This document shows, piece by piece, positions 43,005-53,746 of a stretch of DNA of 64,000 nucleotides. The notes under the pieces are model-generated. The model was not told the origin of the DNA and ran no database searches. It worked only from the letters and a program-made list of their open reading frames with translations. A program made the position numbers and the translations under genes. The stretch comes from Porphyra umbilicalis (Eukaryota; Rhodophyta; Bangiophyceae; Bangiales; Bangiaceae), in contig KV918929.1 of assembly GCA_002049455.2 (NCBI GenBank), positions 62,001 to 126,000 on the forward strand, given 5' to 3'. How positions within the stretch are numbered: the stretch's first letter is position 1; each line of letters starts with the position of its first letter.

Positions 43005-44549
43005 TTACGGGGCAAGAAGTTCGCCTTCGTCGCGATAAATGTCCGCGGTCAGGTCAGCTCGCAGCCAAGCATCAAATATGGCGGCCATGCCAGCGGCAGG
43101 CGGGTGGGCGACGGGATTTAGAGCAGGGGGCGCGTTGCCGACGGCGTCAATGTTGTCCATTACCGCAGCGACGCCGCCGACGCCACCGCCCGGTGCTGGA
43201 GCCCCGGCGGCAGCAATAACACCGCCGACGCCACCGGGGCTGCCGCCGCCAGGTGCAAGTGCCCCGGCGGTAGCAATGCCGCCAGCTGGTGTCCCACCGC
43301 TCTGTCCTTCCCCACCATCTGACCCGCCGCCAGCATCGCCACCTACGCCACAGTTAGTCCCACCATCACCCCCCACCGCACGTCGACGGCGACTCAAAAA
43401 GTTGCTACGTCGACTCTCCACACACATGTTATGCAGAATGCAAATGGCCTTGTAGGTCGTCACTAGCTGCGACACAGAGTGGTAGCGCCCAGGGTGGAGC
43501 GCAACGTGAAAGCGCTTCATCAATACGCCAGACAGCCGCTCCACGTCCTTTCGGATGGCCTCTTGGAGGAGGTTGAACGTCGTCTGCTCCTCGGTGGACG
43601 GCTTGGGGTGCGGCGACATCAGAAAAGCGTAGCGCGGGTAAATCCCGTCGACAAGGTAGTAGGGTAGCGTGCGGGTGTGGCCATTGATCGTAAAGGGCGT
43701 GCCGCGAGGCGGCCGCCGGCCGCCAGTGACGTCCAGGTACAGCGGCGACTGCTGCATGACGTTGATGTCGTTCAGACTTCCGGGGGCCCCTACAAACAGG
43801 TGCCACACCCACAGGTCCTCGTCACACACAGCTTCTACGACGATGCCCCGCTTGCCCTTGCGACTCTGGTACGCCCCCGCCATCCCCGTCGGTCACTGGT
43901 GCCACTCCCAGTGGCAACAGTTGAGGGAGCCCATGCACCCCGGCATCCCGCGTTTCTTGTTGCGCTCCATCATGGTGTTGAGCTCGTCTTGGTTCGGTCG
44001 TCGCAGGTAGGTAGGTCCCCATCGCTTGACAATAAACTCCATCAGCAACTTGGTCGACTTGGCGATCACCGTCCGGGACAGGGGCACGTACTCGTCCGCT
44101 CGGTCGGCCGCCTCGCCGTAGGCTATCACGCGAAAGGCTGCCACCACCTTCTGCAGTGGATGCGCTTGCAGCTTGCCCGTCGCATTAATGCGTTGTTGGA
44201 AGACAGGCTCGTTCTTAACAGCCAAATGGATACGCCGAAAGACGGCGCGGGGGACACGGAACCGCGTCTCAAAGTCCCGGACATCGTAGATAGGAAGCAC
44301 ACCGCCAACACCGAAGCAGTCTCGCAAAATGGCGTGCACACCGGTCGAAAAGTCGCGGCGCTTGTTGCCACGGCGCCCCGCGGTAGAGCCACGATAAAGC
44401 CATCGTCGTGCGATGCGCTTGGGGCGCGCGCGTCGGCGCACCGCCATGAGGACATTGACGTGCGCCTGCACCACAGCTGCAACGTCCGCGCCGTCGTCCT
44501 CGGCCAGCAGGGCGGCGGTGGCCGAGACCTCCTCCTCCTGGACGTCCAT
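43005..44549 (-). pseudogene. Harbinger-like DDE transposase 3
   Basis: Minus strand, from MDVQEEEVSATAALLAEDDG (ATG 44547-44549), one frame to the stop at 43005. KRRDFSTGVHAILRDCFGVG and FETRFRVPRAVFRRIHLAV form the N-terminal part. The first catalytic site reads GSLNCCHWEWHQ, with Asn where Asp is expected, followed by an in-frame TGA at 43893-43895 where the family usually has Cys (W-x-W-x-x-C-P). Then GIVVEAVCDEDLWVWHLFVG, Asp 2 in YYLVDGIYPRYAF, Glu in IRKDVERLSGV, the HPGRYHSVSQLVTTYKAICI conserved end, and a Gly/Ala/Pro-rich tail. No Myb-like partner ORF was recognised next to it. The lost Asp alone should abolish catalysis. Confidence 0.85.
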
Positions 44550-47014
44550 ACGGAAAGAAGGGACGCAGACGACCGAACCCCGTGGGGCGCGGGGTGGGAA
44601 TGGGGAAGAACAGCAGAGGCGCCTAGTGCGTCGTGGAAAGGGAGGAGGGGGGGGGGGGGGGGACGAGCGGTGCGAGCAGCGCGCGTGCCCAGCGAGATCG
44701 AGAAGGGGGGGGGAGTGGGATGGAGCCCAGCGGTGAGAGCAGAGCGCATGGCCGGCGCGATGGAGGAGGGGCCGCGTCCGCCGTGCTTACGGGTGTGGTG
44801 GGTGGACAAAAGTCGGCGGCGGCGGGATGGGGGTGACGACGGCGGTGGCAATCAGCGGGCGGCCCGTGCCGTCCTCTGAATGACGTGTCCGGCCGACCAC
44901 TGCGGACAGCCACCCCAGCGCACCCCCCCACCGCTGATGCACGCCGGGATGCGCCGCCACCACCCCCCCCAGGCAGCGCTCGTGCGGGCGCCCCTGCCAC
45001 TGATGCACGGTGGCTGGGCGGCCACCCCCCTCCAAACGGTGCCGATAGCGGCCCCCGCCATCCAGGCGCGACCGTTCGGGCTGCAGGACCCCCTCAGGCT
45101 CCTGTCAGGGCGCCCCAATAGCTGTAGCACAGCGACCGGCCCGATGTCGCCCCTCCACGCGACGCTGTCGACGGCCCGCGCCGCCCTCGCGAAACGACCT
45201 CCCTCCACGAGGGCCCCCAGAGAGGCCCTACGCAGGCGCAGCACACCTGGGTCGACAGCTCCACCCCTCTCACATTGCTCTGTGAGCGATGCGTGGGAGC
45301 CACGCAGGCGCAAAAAGATCCAACGCGCTTCCCTCTGCGCAGCGGGCCCAAAACCGTCGTCAAGAGCACGTCTACTTTTGGGTGTTTTGGGACGAGCAGA
45401 TAATCTGCAAACCGCCCTGGAGCTCTGTCAGGGCTGCTTTTTTCCAGAAAGGGCGCCAAAATCATCTGTTCGCCGGGATAGATGCATCTCCACCAGGGGC
45501 TTCGGAATAATGATTCGGATAAAGCACCGTTCTGTAAGCAGCAGCGTCCTGCCCGCAGCAACATCTTATGCTCATCAGTCTTTGCACGAGGAGACTGAGC
45601 ATGAGGTGAGCTTTCAGGCAGTGTCTTCCGTTTTGCTCTCACATTGGATGGCGAGATGATTCCAACGGATATATCCGGATATATCTGGATATATCCCAGA
45701 TTCTGCTGAAAATCCCGGATTCTGAAAGGCCCTGAATCTCCACTCGTAAAAAGAGAGACACAGCATAAGACGTATACACTTCACCCTTTCAGAAAAAGAG
45801 AGAGACGGAGAAGCATCTATGGCCCTGCTAGCAGTCGCAATGTGTGGAGTGAGGAACGATTCCTGTTCTCGCAAAGACAAATATGCAAAGACCTCGCATG
45901 GGATGGCCTCTGAGAGCCTGTCAAGGGGGGTCGATCTGTTTTTTGCACAGGAATTCTGTTTCTTGAATCAGGAACACGGGCCTCCAAGAGGCTCAAAACA
46001 AGCAAAAACAGACGTGCTTTTGACGATGGTTGTGGGCTCGCTGTGATCGAAATTTTCTAGTTTCTGAATGACTGTGAAAAAACCAAGGCTGATCGTGGGC
46101 CCACACGTTGCTCGCTTAAGCGTACTATCTTCTATACTGTTTCGAATCATTCGACCAATGAGAGAGCATAGAAGAATGGGGTCGGCTTCGGACCGACCCC
46201 ATTTCCGGTCGGGCTCGGTCCGGCACGGGCCCCATTTCTGAAAGCAACATATGCGTTGTACTTACGTCATTTGATTTGGTTGAAATGAAGCCTAAATGGG
46301 GTCGGAGACGTTTATGCGGGAGCGTTCCGGCCCCATTTCCTTAATAATCAGACACGTTTGCGCCACGTTGCGCCACGTTTCTCAAATATGACTTGGGGCC
46401 GACGTTGCAGGGTTTGCTCTGATTGCACCCGCCAAGAGCTTTCCAGTGGCCTGCCGACGTGGACACCCGATCACACACCGCGAGCCATCTTTCCGAGATG
46501 GTCGTTGGCCGGGCGCCGCCATAGGTCGCGGAGCATCGGATGTCCCGTGCTTCCACCGCCGGTCAGGGGCTGGTAGCCGCCAGACAGCTGCCGCTGTATG
46601 CGATGCCGTGGCGGTCTGTGGCGGTATGTTCCTCTCTCCAGCGTGATGGCGCCTCCCCCCCCCCCCCCGCGTTGGATGCCGCGCGACGCCTGGTTGGAGG
46701 CGTTGGCGCTACCGCCTCCGTGCCGCCGCCTCGCGTGGCCGCCGCTGGGTGGGGGGTTGCTCATGCATCGGCACCTGCGGGTGCCGCCTTTCTCCTGTGC
46801 CCTGAGCACCTACCCCCGTTGCTTGGACAATACAAAAGGCCACCACCTACCTCGGCCTCTTGTCCATTCTTCCCTTCATCCGTCTTTCCACGTCTCGCCC
46901 ACCCACCCGCCCGCGCCGACCACCCCACACCCCCTGCTTCCGACACGACGACCGTCGACTTGCGCCACGGACGCGCACGGTACCGCCCCCCTCTTCCCCC
47001 CCACCCCCCGAACC
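44550..47014. other. no supported gene; 5' flank of HSP20 at its right end
   Basis: GC-rich low-complexity frames (44550-45300) are followed by AT-richer unique sequence. Notable are GGATATATCC-type repeats (45666-45697) and GGGGTCGG/CCGACCCC words with CCCCATTTC (46178-46340). The 30 bp before the HSP20 ATG are almost pure C with T and A, a pyrimidine-rich leader. No clear heat-shock element (GAA/TTC array) was found by eye. Confidence 0.5.
45666..45697. repeat. GGATATATCC-type short tandem palindromes
   Basis: Three near-perfect copies of the self-complementary GGATATATCC stand back to back. Small local repeat of unknown meaning. Confidence 0.7.
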
Positions 47015-47842
47015 ATGGCGTTTGTCTTTACCGCCGTCGGCGTCGGCGCCCCCGCCGCCCGCACGTTGGGCGGCCCCGCGACACGAACCGCGCGCCCCGT
47101 CTTGGCAACCACCCCCGCCATGGCCTATGGCGGCCGCGGCTTCCCCTCTGCCGACGCGCAGCGGGAGGCTTGGCGGCGGCGCAATGCGGCGCGCGCCGGC
47201 GCGGGCGGCCCGCCGCCGCCGCCACAGCAGCAGTGCGCGCCCGGCCGGGCGCCGACGCAGGAGGAGCTGATGGCCGCCATGTCAGGCATGGCCGCCGACT
47301 TTGTGCGCACGTACGGCGCGTTTGGCAGGCCGCCCATGGATGGCCGCTGCGGGCCGGCGGGCCGGCAGCAGCAGCAGCAGCAGCAGGCGCAGCAGGCGCA
47401 GCGCCGGGCGCCGTCGTCGCCGTCGCCGCAGCAGGCGCGGGTTGACTGGGTGCCCCTGGCGGAGCGGGCCGAGACGGCCACCATGTACGTGTGGCGGTTG
47501 GAGGTGCCCGGCGTCACCAAGGGCCACGTCAAGACGGAGCTCAAGGGCGCCGACCGTGTCATCGTGATTAGCGGGGAGAAGGCGCGGCCGTCGGCGGCGG
47601 CGGCAGCGGTGGCAGGCGGCGTCGCCGCCGCCGCTGAGTCGGAAGAGGCCCGCACCGTGCGCGGGGAGCTGACGTATGGCACCTTTGCGCGGACGCTGCG
47701 GATGCCGGCGGACGCGGACTTGGACGCCACGGACCAGATCCGGGCGGCCGTCAAGGAGGGGGTCCTGACGCTGACCGTTGCCAAGGTCAAGGCCGCGCCA
47801 GAGCCCGAGGCGGAGCCGCCGGTGGAGATCCCCATCATGTAG
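47015..47842 (+). CDS. small heat-shock protein (HSP20/alpha-crystallin), probably plastid-targeted
   Basis: 275 residues from the ATG at 47015 (MAFVFTAVGVGAPAARTLGG). The frame is open further upstream, but this ATG starts a basic, Ala-rich, acid-free leader of about 38 residues like red algal plastid transit peptides. After a Gln-rich linker (Q-runs near residues 117-125), the alpha-crystallin domain begins at VDWVPLAERAETATMYVWRL (about residue 142). It continues with LEVPGVTKGHVKTELK, VIVISGEKA, a long Ala-rich loop, RGELTYGTFARTLRMPADAD and IRAAVKEGVLTLTVAKV. The C-terminus VEIPIM supplies the I-x-I oligomerisation motif (residues 272-274). The role is an ATP-independent chaperone holding unfolding proteins. 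It is intronless. The Ala-rich loop insertion is unusual. Confidence 0.88.
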   Translation: MAFVFTAVGVGAPAARTLGGPATRTARPVLATTPAMAYGGRGFPSADAQREAWRRRNAARAGAGGPPPPPQQQCAPGRAPTQEELMAAMSGMAADFVRTYGAFGRPPMDGRCGPAGRQQQQQQQAQQAQRRAPSSPSPQQARVDWVPLAERAETATMYVWRLEVPGVTKGHVKTELKGADRVIVISGEKARPSAAAAAVAGGVAAAAESEEARTVRGELTYGTFARTLRMPADADLDATDQIRAAVKEGVLTLTVAKVKAAPEPEAEPPVEIPIM

Positions 47843-48578
47843 ACGCATGAAGGGCGTGCGTTGTCCTCGAGCGAGGCATTGGCGTTGGGGGCGAGTCCAC
47901 CGAGGATTGGTGCGCGCCACTGGTGCTCCGTTGGGCGTTGATGCTTTGTCTTTTGTGGGGTAGTTTAGGTTCTTGTTGGCTAACCTGCAGCACAGCCTGC
48001 AGTACACCACCTGTTGTCCCACTGTCGTGTCGTAGCAGAGGCCGGCTCAAAATTCAAGGTCGCTCGCCATGACCACTGCACAGAGCACCGAGGACAGCAT
48101 ACAGAACAGCGCACGAAAATTGCACGGATAGACACTCATGCTTCTCCCACTGCTGTGTCCCGAATGACAGTGCGATCCCTGCATCTCTCTATGGACAGGG
48201 TGCTGCTGCTCTCCACTCGCATGGTGGCTGCCTCGTGCCCTTGCCCCTGTTGACGAAAGATGACGCACCTAATCTACAGCCGTCCGCTCACCACTCGCCG
48301 CTGCAACCCGTTGCACCACTGTTGTCGGGCGGGCGTGGAGGCAGATTTGGAAGAGGCGCAAGGCGGGATTTTCGAGAAAACGACTGTACCCCCAATCAGG
48401 GTGAAGTACGCACCGCCACCGGGTCACGCGAGACGGTGCCGCTCCCCATGTCCTGGATCCTATCCTATGAACAGCCGCGCACGGTCACCGTGGTGTTGCA
48501 TTTGCGGCCGCACGCTCGCCGTCGAGATCAGCAGAGGCGCAACACGCGCAGCAAAGCTCCGCGCGGGGCGGACCGCGC
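47843..48578. other. 3' flank of HSP20, no gene seen
   Basis: Unique intergenic sequence up to the target-site duplication of the hAT-type element. Nothing recognisable. Confidence 0.5.
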
Positions 48579-48586
48579 CGCGGCGC

Positions 48587-49691
48587 TAGGGTTGCCCAAC
48601 TGGTTTATCGTAATTGGTACAAACTGGTTTACATTGGGTAAAAATCGGACATCGCTTGCGAACTAGTTTCGGATGCAAAGTATTGGTCGAACCGGTTATA
48701 TCAAGTATGAGAGCGTTGCTGTCATGTGACCGAAATTGCCTGTGCTCCTTGGGTTTAAGTGCGGGACACAACCCAACTTGATGACCTGTGCACGACTCGA
48801 ACCGACGACTTTTGTCTTCGTCTCTCACACATCGCACACGAGTCGTGTAACTACACGCAGCACACGAGTCGTGTAACGAGATGTATAACCCGAGGTATAA
48901 CCACACTGCGCGCAAGTCGTGCAACCGCACCGCACACATGTCGTGCAACCATACCGCACACGCCCGCACAGGAAAGGGACGGCTACGTACGCAACACGCA
49001 ATCATGCGCGAAGAGTGAAGGTGCATGCACCCAGCAGCCTCGAGTAGATTTGAGAAAGAAAAGCAACGACGAGGACCATTGCACACGCCAAAAACACAAC
49101 ATGCATAAAGAAGCAGAAGAGAAGGGAACTCCGCGCAGAGCAGACAGATGAACATGTCAGACGCGCTGCACACAGACAACATCGTACATACTGGCAGTTC
49201 GACTGACGTCCACTTTATCACCTACAGACGCATCACTCACAGATACACACCAGCACCTCCCCGTGTATCATACCATGTGGGTCGACATGACGACGAGGGA
49301 AGATGTCACTACCCCAAGCGGTGCAGTAGACGGATGCCTGGGACAAGTCTAATGCCAGCGTGGGTGCAGCACATAGCATCAGGGCGCCAACCGACGACAG
49401 AGCGTTCGGCGGGGGGGCGAGGAGGGAGGTAGAACTGCATCAGGCTCGTAAGGTGTGGCACTGAGAGCGACAGAGATAATGGAACATGACAGGGGGGGGG
49501 AGGAGTGTATTGCGGGGGTCGGCCGGGACTGGGAGAGCGGATCCCCCTCGCCCGGGATGAGCCGCAGCCCCCCAGTCTCATGTGTGGCTGGCGCTCTGCC
49601 GTGGCCCAGTAACTAGTTTAAAAACTGGTTATTGGCCACCGAAAACATCGGATGAACTGGTTCGGCCGCGCGAACCAATTGGGCAACCCTA
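48587..49691. mobile_element. non-autonomous hAT-type element, 1105 bp, with perfect 8-bp target duplication
   Basis: The left end reads TAGGGTTGCCCAACTGGTT (from 48587). The right end, inverted (49691 backwards), reads TAGGGTTGCCCAATTGGTT, differing at one of 19 positions. The flanking octamers are identical: CGCGGCGC at 48579-48586 and 49692-49699. Eight-bp duplications and TAGGG/CAGGG-type short termini are hAT traits. Both subterminal zones hold repeated AACTGGTT-like words (for example near 48598, 48624, 49620, 49654), as hAT transposases bind. The interior has no transposase, so it needs one from elsewhere. The perfect duplication indicates a fairly recent insertion between HSP20 and the Hint gene. 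Confidence 0.9.
48832..48965. repeat. short palindrome repeats inside the hAT-type element
   Basis: CACGAGTCGTGTAAC occurs twice, and AAGTCGTGCAACC and ATGTCGTGCAACC once each, 27 to 50 bp apart. CACGA-G-TCGTG is itself a palindrome. A GGTTCGAGTCGTG word on the minus strand nearby resembles a tRNA T-arm but does not fold into a tRNA. Confidence 0.6.
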
Positions 49692-49699
49692 CGCGGCGC

Positions 49700-50226
49700 G
49701 GCGTGGTGTACGCGTCAGCAGGTGCTTACGTATCCGGATAGCAGCCTATCCACAGACGTCCGGCGCTCCCATTGAAAGGATCGCGTGAGCCGGGAAGCGG
49801 CGGCCGCCTGGCCGACTGCCGACCCGAGATTGCCCGAGGTGCGCCGCGTTTTATCCCCGCGCCCGGCGGCAGTCGCGCCGGCCCCCCTTCCCAGCCGTAC
49901 GTAGGGCGTAGCTATGCCGGCCGACCGGGCCACAGGTGGCACACGGCCCCACGTGGTCGGCACTTGTGTGGGCGCAGGCGCGCACGGAACGCTCTTGTCC
50001 GGGACCGCGCGACGGGCGTGCGCGTCGGGTGCGTTTCGGGCGTCGGCGGGCGGCCGGTTTGGACACCACCCCGTTGGGTGTCGGCGTGTGGCTCCCTGCT
50101 TTCCGTAGCGTTCCAGCCCCTGTCACTTGCATGCGAGCGTGCCTCTCGGTGCCAACCACCTTTCGGTCCCGTCGAGCCGCCGTGCAACGTTCGCCGGCAT
50201 CCTGTGCGGTGCGTGCCCCCACCCCG
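49700..50226. other. 5' flank of the Hint-domain gene
   Basis: The reading frame of the Hint gene is open through part of this stretch but without signal-peptide character. No promoter element was recognised. Confidence 0.5.
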
Positions 50227-51684
50227 ATGACCATGTGTCCCACCGCCGCCGCCGCCGCCGCCACGGCCACCACCGCCGCCGACGGGCACCCGCCCCGCCG
50301 GTTCCGCGCCGTGGCCACCCTCGTCGCGGCGGTGGTGCTCGCCGGGACGGCGACCGCCGCCACCGCCGCTGTCCAGCCCCCACCGGCGGCAGTAGCGGCG
50401 GTGCGTGCGGCGGCACCCCCCCTCTCCCTGACGCCCGCAGAGGTGGCCAAACTCCCCCGCCTCCACGCCGTGTGGACGACCGCCGACGAGCCGCCGCGGC
50501 TCCTTGCCGCCGCCGACGATGGGCGGCGGTGCGCCCTCTCCAACGACTGGTCCGACCAACCGCTCTTGGCGACGACTCACGTGGTGGCGGGGCTCGCCGA
50601 CGGCTACGCCGTCGCCATTGCCGGCCGCCAAATTTGTTCCTGTGCCCTCGCACGCACCCTCACCGCCGCCGCGGGCACGTGTCGGTCGCTCGACGGGGAG
50701 GGGCGTCGGCGGCGCGCCTGCTTCCCGGCCGCCGCCACGGTGACCATGGCCGGGGGCGGGGGGGTCGTCCGCATGGACGCCCTCGCGCTCGGCGACGAGC
50801 TCTGCGTCGCCGCCGTCGCCGGCGGCCGGGGGGGGGGCGGCGCGCCCCGCAGCAGCACGCTGTGGGGGTGGAGCCACCGGGACGCGGGGGCGGTCACCGA
50901 GTTTGTCGCCCTCACCTATGTGGTGCAGGGGGCGGGGCCCACCACTGGCGCCGCCGCCGCCGCCGCCGCCAACGCGTCGGTCGCTGCGGCGGCCGCCGCA
51001 CCACGCACGCTCCACGCGTCGCCCGGCCACTACCTGTACCGGTCGGGCGCTACCGGCGGCGGCCTCGTTGCCGCCGCTAACGTGGTCGTGGGCGACACGC
51101 TCGCGGCTGCCGACGGCGCCGGCGGCACTGCCGACGCGACGGTCACGGCGGTCGGCGAGACAACGGACGTGGGGTTGTACAACCCCCACACGGCCGCCGG
51201 GGAGCTGATTGTCGACGGCCTCCGTGTGAGTGCCTACACGACGGCGCTGCCGCCGGTGGTGGCGGCGGTGGCGCTCGCGCCCGTCCGCGCGGCGGCGGCG
51301 GTGGGGGTGGTCGACCCGCTCGGGCGGCTGTGGCCGGTGGTCGAGGCGGCCGCCGCGGCGGCGGCGTGGGTGGAGGGGTGGGGGGGGGGGGGGGGTGGGG
51401 GGGGGGGCGGGGGCCCCACTGGTCGGTGGCGGCCGGGGAGCTTTGAGTGGTGGTCGCTGCCGGCAGGGCGGCACGAGCGTCCCCTTGCGCAGCGCGGCAC
51501 GGGGATTTGCTACCACGTGTCACCCCGGCGGACGGAGCAACCAGACGACGGAAAGTTGGGGGACTGGCCGACTGTCTCGCGCGGTGACCATGCCTCCACA
51601 CAGCCACAACGGACCGACTGTCTCGCGGCAGGTGGGAGGGCGGACCTGTGGTGGAGAATGGGAGGCCCGCACCGCTGGGGGTAA
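50227..51684 (+). CDS. secreted protein with Hedgehog-type Hint (Hog) autoprocessing domain
   Basis: 485 residues from the ATG at 50227 (MTMCPTAAA); an internal ATG at 50233 is equally possible. A hydrophobic stretch (FRAVATLVAAVVLAGTATAA) acts as signal peptide or anchor. An N-terminal domain of about 110 residues contains four Cys (CALSNDW, ICSCA, GTC) and matches nothing I know. The Hint domain starts at Cys165 in ACFPAAATVTMAGGGG, with MDALALGDELCVAAV, then TLHASPGHYLYRSG (His263/His268, block B), NVVVGDTLAAAD and GLYNPHTAAGELIVDGLRVS, ending near residue 345. Known Hog domains cut before the Cys through a thioester, so the N-terminal part may be released. The C-terminus after about residue 385 passes through a long G-run (51379-51415), so its frame and stop are uncertain. 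Confidence 0.8.
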   Translation: MTMCPTAAAAAATATTAADGHPPRRFRAVATLVAAVVLAGTATAATAAVQPPPAAVAAVRAAAPPLSLTPAEVAKLPRLHAVWTTADEPPRLLAAADDGRRCALSNDWSDQPLLATTHVVAGLADGYAVAIAGRQICSCALARTLTAAAGTCRSLDGEGRRRRACFPAAATVTMAGGGGVVRMDALALGDELCVAAVAGGRGGGGAPRSSTLWGWSHRDAGAVTEFVALTYVVQGAGPTTGAAAAAAANASVAAAAAAPRTLHASPGHYLYRSGATGGGLVAAANVVVGDTLAAADGAGGTADATVTAVGETTDVGLYNPHTAAGELIVDGLRVSAYTTALPPVVAAVALAPVRAAAAVGVVDPLGRLWPVVEAAAAAAAWVEGWGGGGGGGGGGGPTGRWRPGSFEWWSLPAGRHERPLAQRGTGICYHVSPRRTEQPDDGKLGDWPTVSRGDHASTQPQRTDCLAAGGRADLWWRMGGPHRWG

Positions 51685-53699
51685 GACGTGATGGAGCACG
51701 GGTGTACGAGCGCTGAGGGTCGGCATCATGTGGGACCCTTTATGGGGCGAGGGGGGTGACTGTGGTACTGCGAGAACCGCCCAGCCGACTGTGTAGGGGA
51801 CGGTGGCGGGGGTACCCCGCCATACCGAGAAAGAGCAAGCATCCAAAATTTAGGATGCCCTCGCTTTGCCGACGAGGGCACCGAGTGTGCGGCGTGCTCA
51901 CCTGGTGGAGACTTTGCAACTGTCGCAGCCTTGGGGGGGGTTGTCAGGGAAGCGGGGACCAGAGGCGCCTTGGGGGCGCGCCGGGAGCTGTGAGACGTAG
52001 CACGCTGCTGGTTCCGGCTGACCAAACAAAAGGACGATACAGTACGTCCAGAGCGTTCCAACTCATTCACCGTAGTAGGGGTGCTGTCAGGGGCAATGAG
52101 GGGTCCGGGCACGTGGCCCAACATTCAGACGCGCCGATGCGTGTCGCCCCTGCGTACTCAGCGGCAGCTGCTTGTGCGTCAATCGCGGCGTCTCGGTGGG
52201 CGCCACAAGCCGTGCTCTCAGCTGGGAGAGGGACAGAAAGCTCTGACCTGTCCCGCCGCCCTTGCTCCTCCACTTCGCGAACTGCCCCTGCGTACGCCCT
52301 GCCGCTCCCAACGCCGTTTGGTGGTGCCCTGTCCCCGTGCCTCCCCGTCCCACCCGTCCCCCTCACCCCCGCCCTCGTGAGCACGACCGATAGTGACGCG
52401 CCTGGTGACGCCCCTCGCCGCCCCTCTCACACGGCAATGGCGGCGGCGCCACGTTCCGTCGCGGCCGCGGCAGAGGCGGCCGCGGCCAAAGGCCGCCCGC
52501 TGCCGCCGGCCCCGCCGTCGCGCGGCCGCCGGTCGCGTGGCGAACAGCCGGCCGGCCGCACCCGCCGCCGCTGACGGCCACAGCGGCGCGCCGGCCGCCG
52601 CCCGGCCGAGATGCGGACGCGACGGTCACCGGCCGCCGCGGCGCGGGCGGGCGACGCGCGGCGCCCCCCACCCCCCCCACCCCCGCCCGCCACCGCGGCG
52701 CGCGGCGGCACCATGCGGCGACGGCGCAAACATTTGGCGGCGGCGGGGGTGGAGCCAGCGAGCGGCGGCCAGCCTGGTCTCCTTTGACTCCCGCCCGCAG
52801 CGGCCACGTCGGCGGCGGCCGGTGGCGGTCCGCGGGCCCACGACGAGCGGCGGCGACGGGGGCGACGACGGCCACGTGGCGAACTGGCCCCCCGTGGACC
52901 TTGTAAGTCCAGGACACTTTTTTCTACAAAGCCCACCACGGGCATTTTTCGACGCGTCAATGGCGCGGCGAAGCGTCGACGCGGTGTCGATGGGGAACAA
53001 ACAAGCCGATGGGCGACGGTGCGTGGCGCCGCCCCCGCCGCGCGCCCCGCCGCTCGCGGGGCGGTGGGGCCCCATCGCGCCGCGGTCGCCGCGCGCGGCG
53101 GCGCCCGCCCCGTGAGCCGCCCCGTGTCTGATGTGGGGGGACGGCCGCCGCCGTGTCGGTGGCGGCGCGGCGCGCCGGCCGCGCCCGCCGCCCCAGCCAT
53201 TGCCACCCCTGCCGCGGGTGGTGCGCCCGCGGCCCCCCGCGCGGCCGGCTCCCCCCCGCTGGCGGTCCGCCCCGCCGCGACCCGACGCGTGGCCGCCACG
53301 GCGGGCAAACGGGTCGTCACGTCGGCTGCGTGGCGCGGCGGCGCGCCGTCCATCCGCATCCCCCCCCCGCCATGGAGGTTCCATTGCTGCCTTGGAGGCG
53401 CCTCGTGCGTCTCTTTTTTGTTTTTGTTTTTATTTTTTTTCAACGGGAGGCCCCGGCGCGGCCGCGCGCAGCCGCCCGCCGCCGCGCGGCCCGCGGTCAC
53501 CGCGGCGGCACGGCGGACGGCACCGCCACGGGACGTGCGCAAGGTCGGGCACACGCGGCGGGGTGGGGGGGGACGTGCGCGACCGCGGGGCGGCCGACGG
53601 ACAGATCCGCCGACGTGCGGCGGCCGCCGCCCGCGGGGAGCGGCGGCGGCGGCGCCACGCGGGCGGGGCGCCCCCACGGGCGCGGCAGGTGCGGCGCGT

Positions 53700-53746
<47 letters not shown>

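Noticed and set aside
43893-43895. TGA at a usual Cys position read as selenocysteine
   Set aside because: No downstream selenocysteine hairpin was recognised, and the same copy has lost a catalytic Asp, so ordinary decay is simpler.
48770-48840. tRNA-like T-arm word on the minus strand
   Set aside because: No acceptor, D-arm or anticodon stem can be paired around it.
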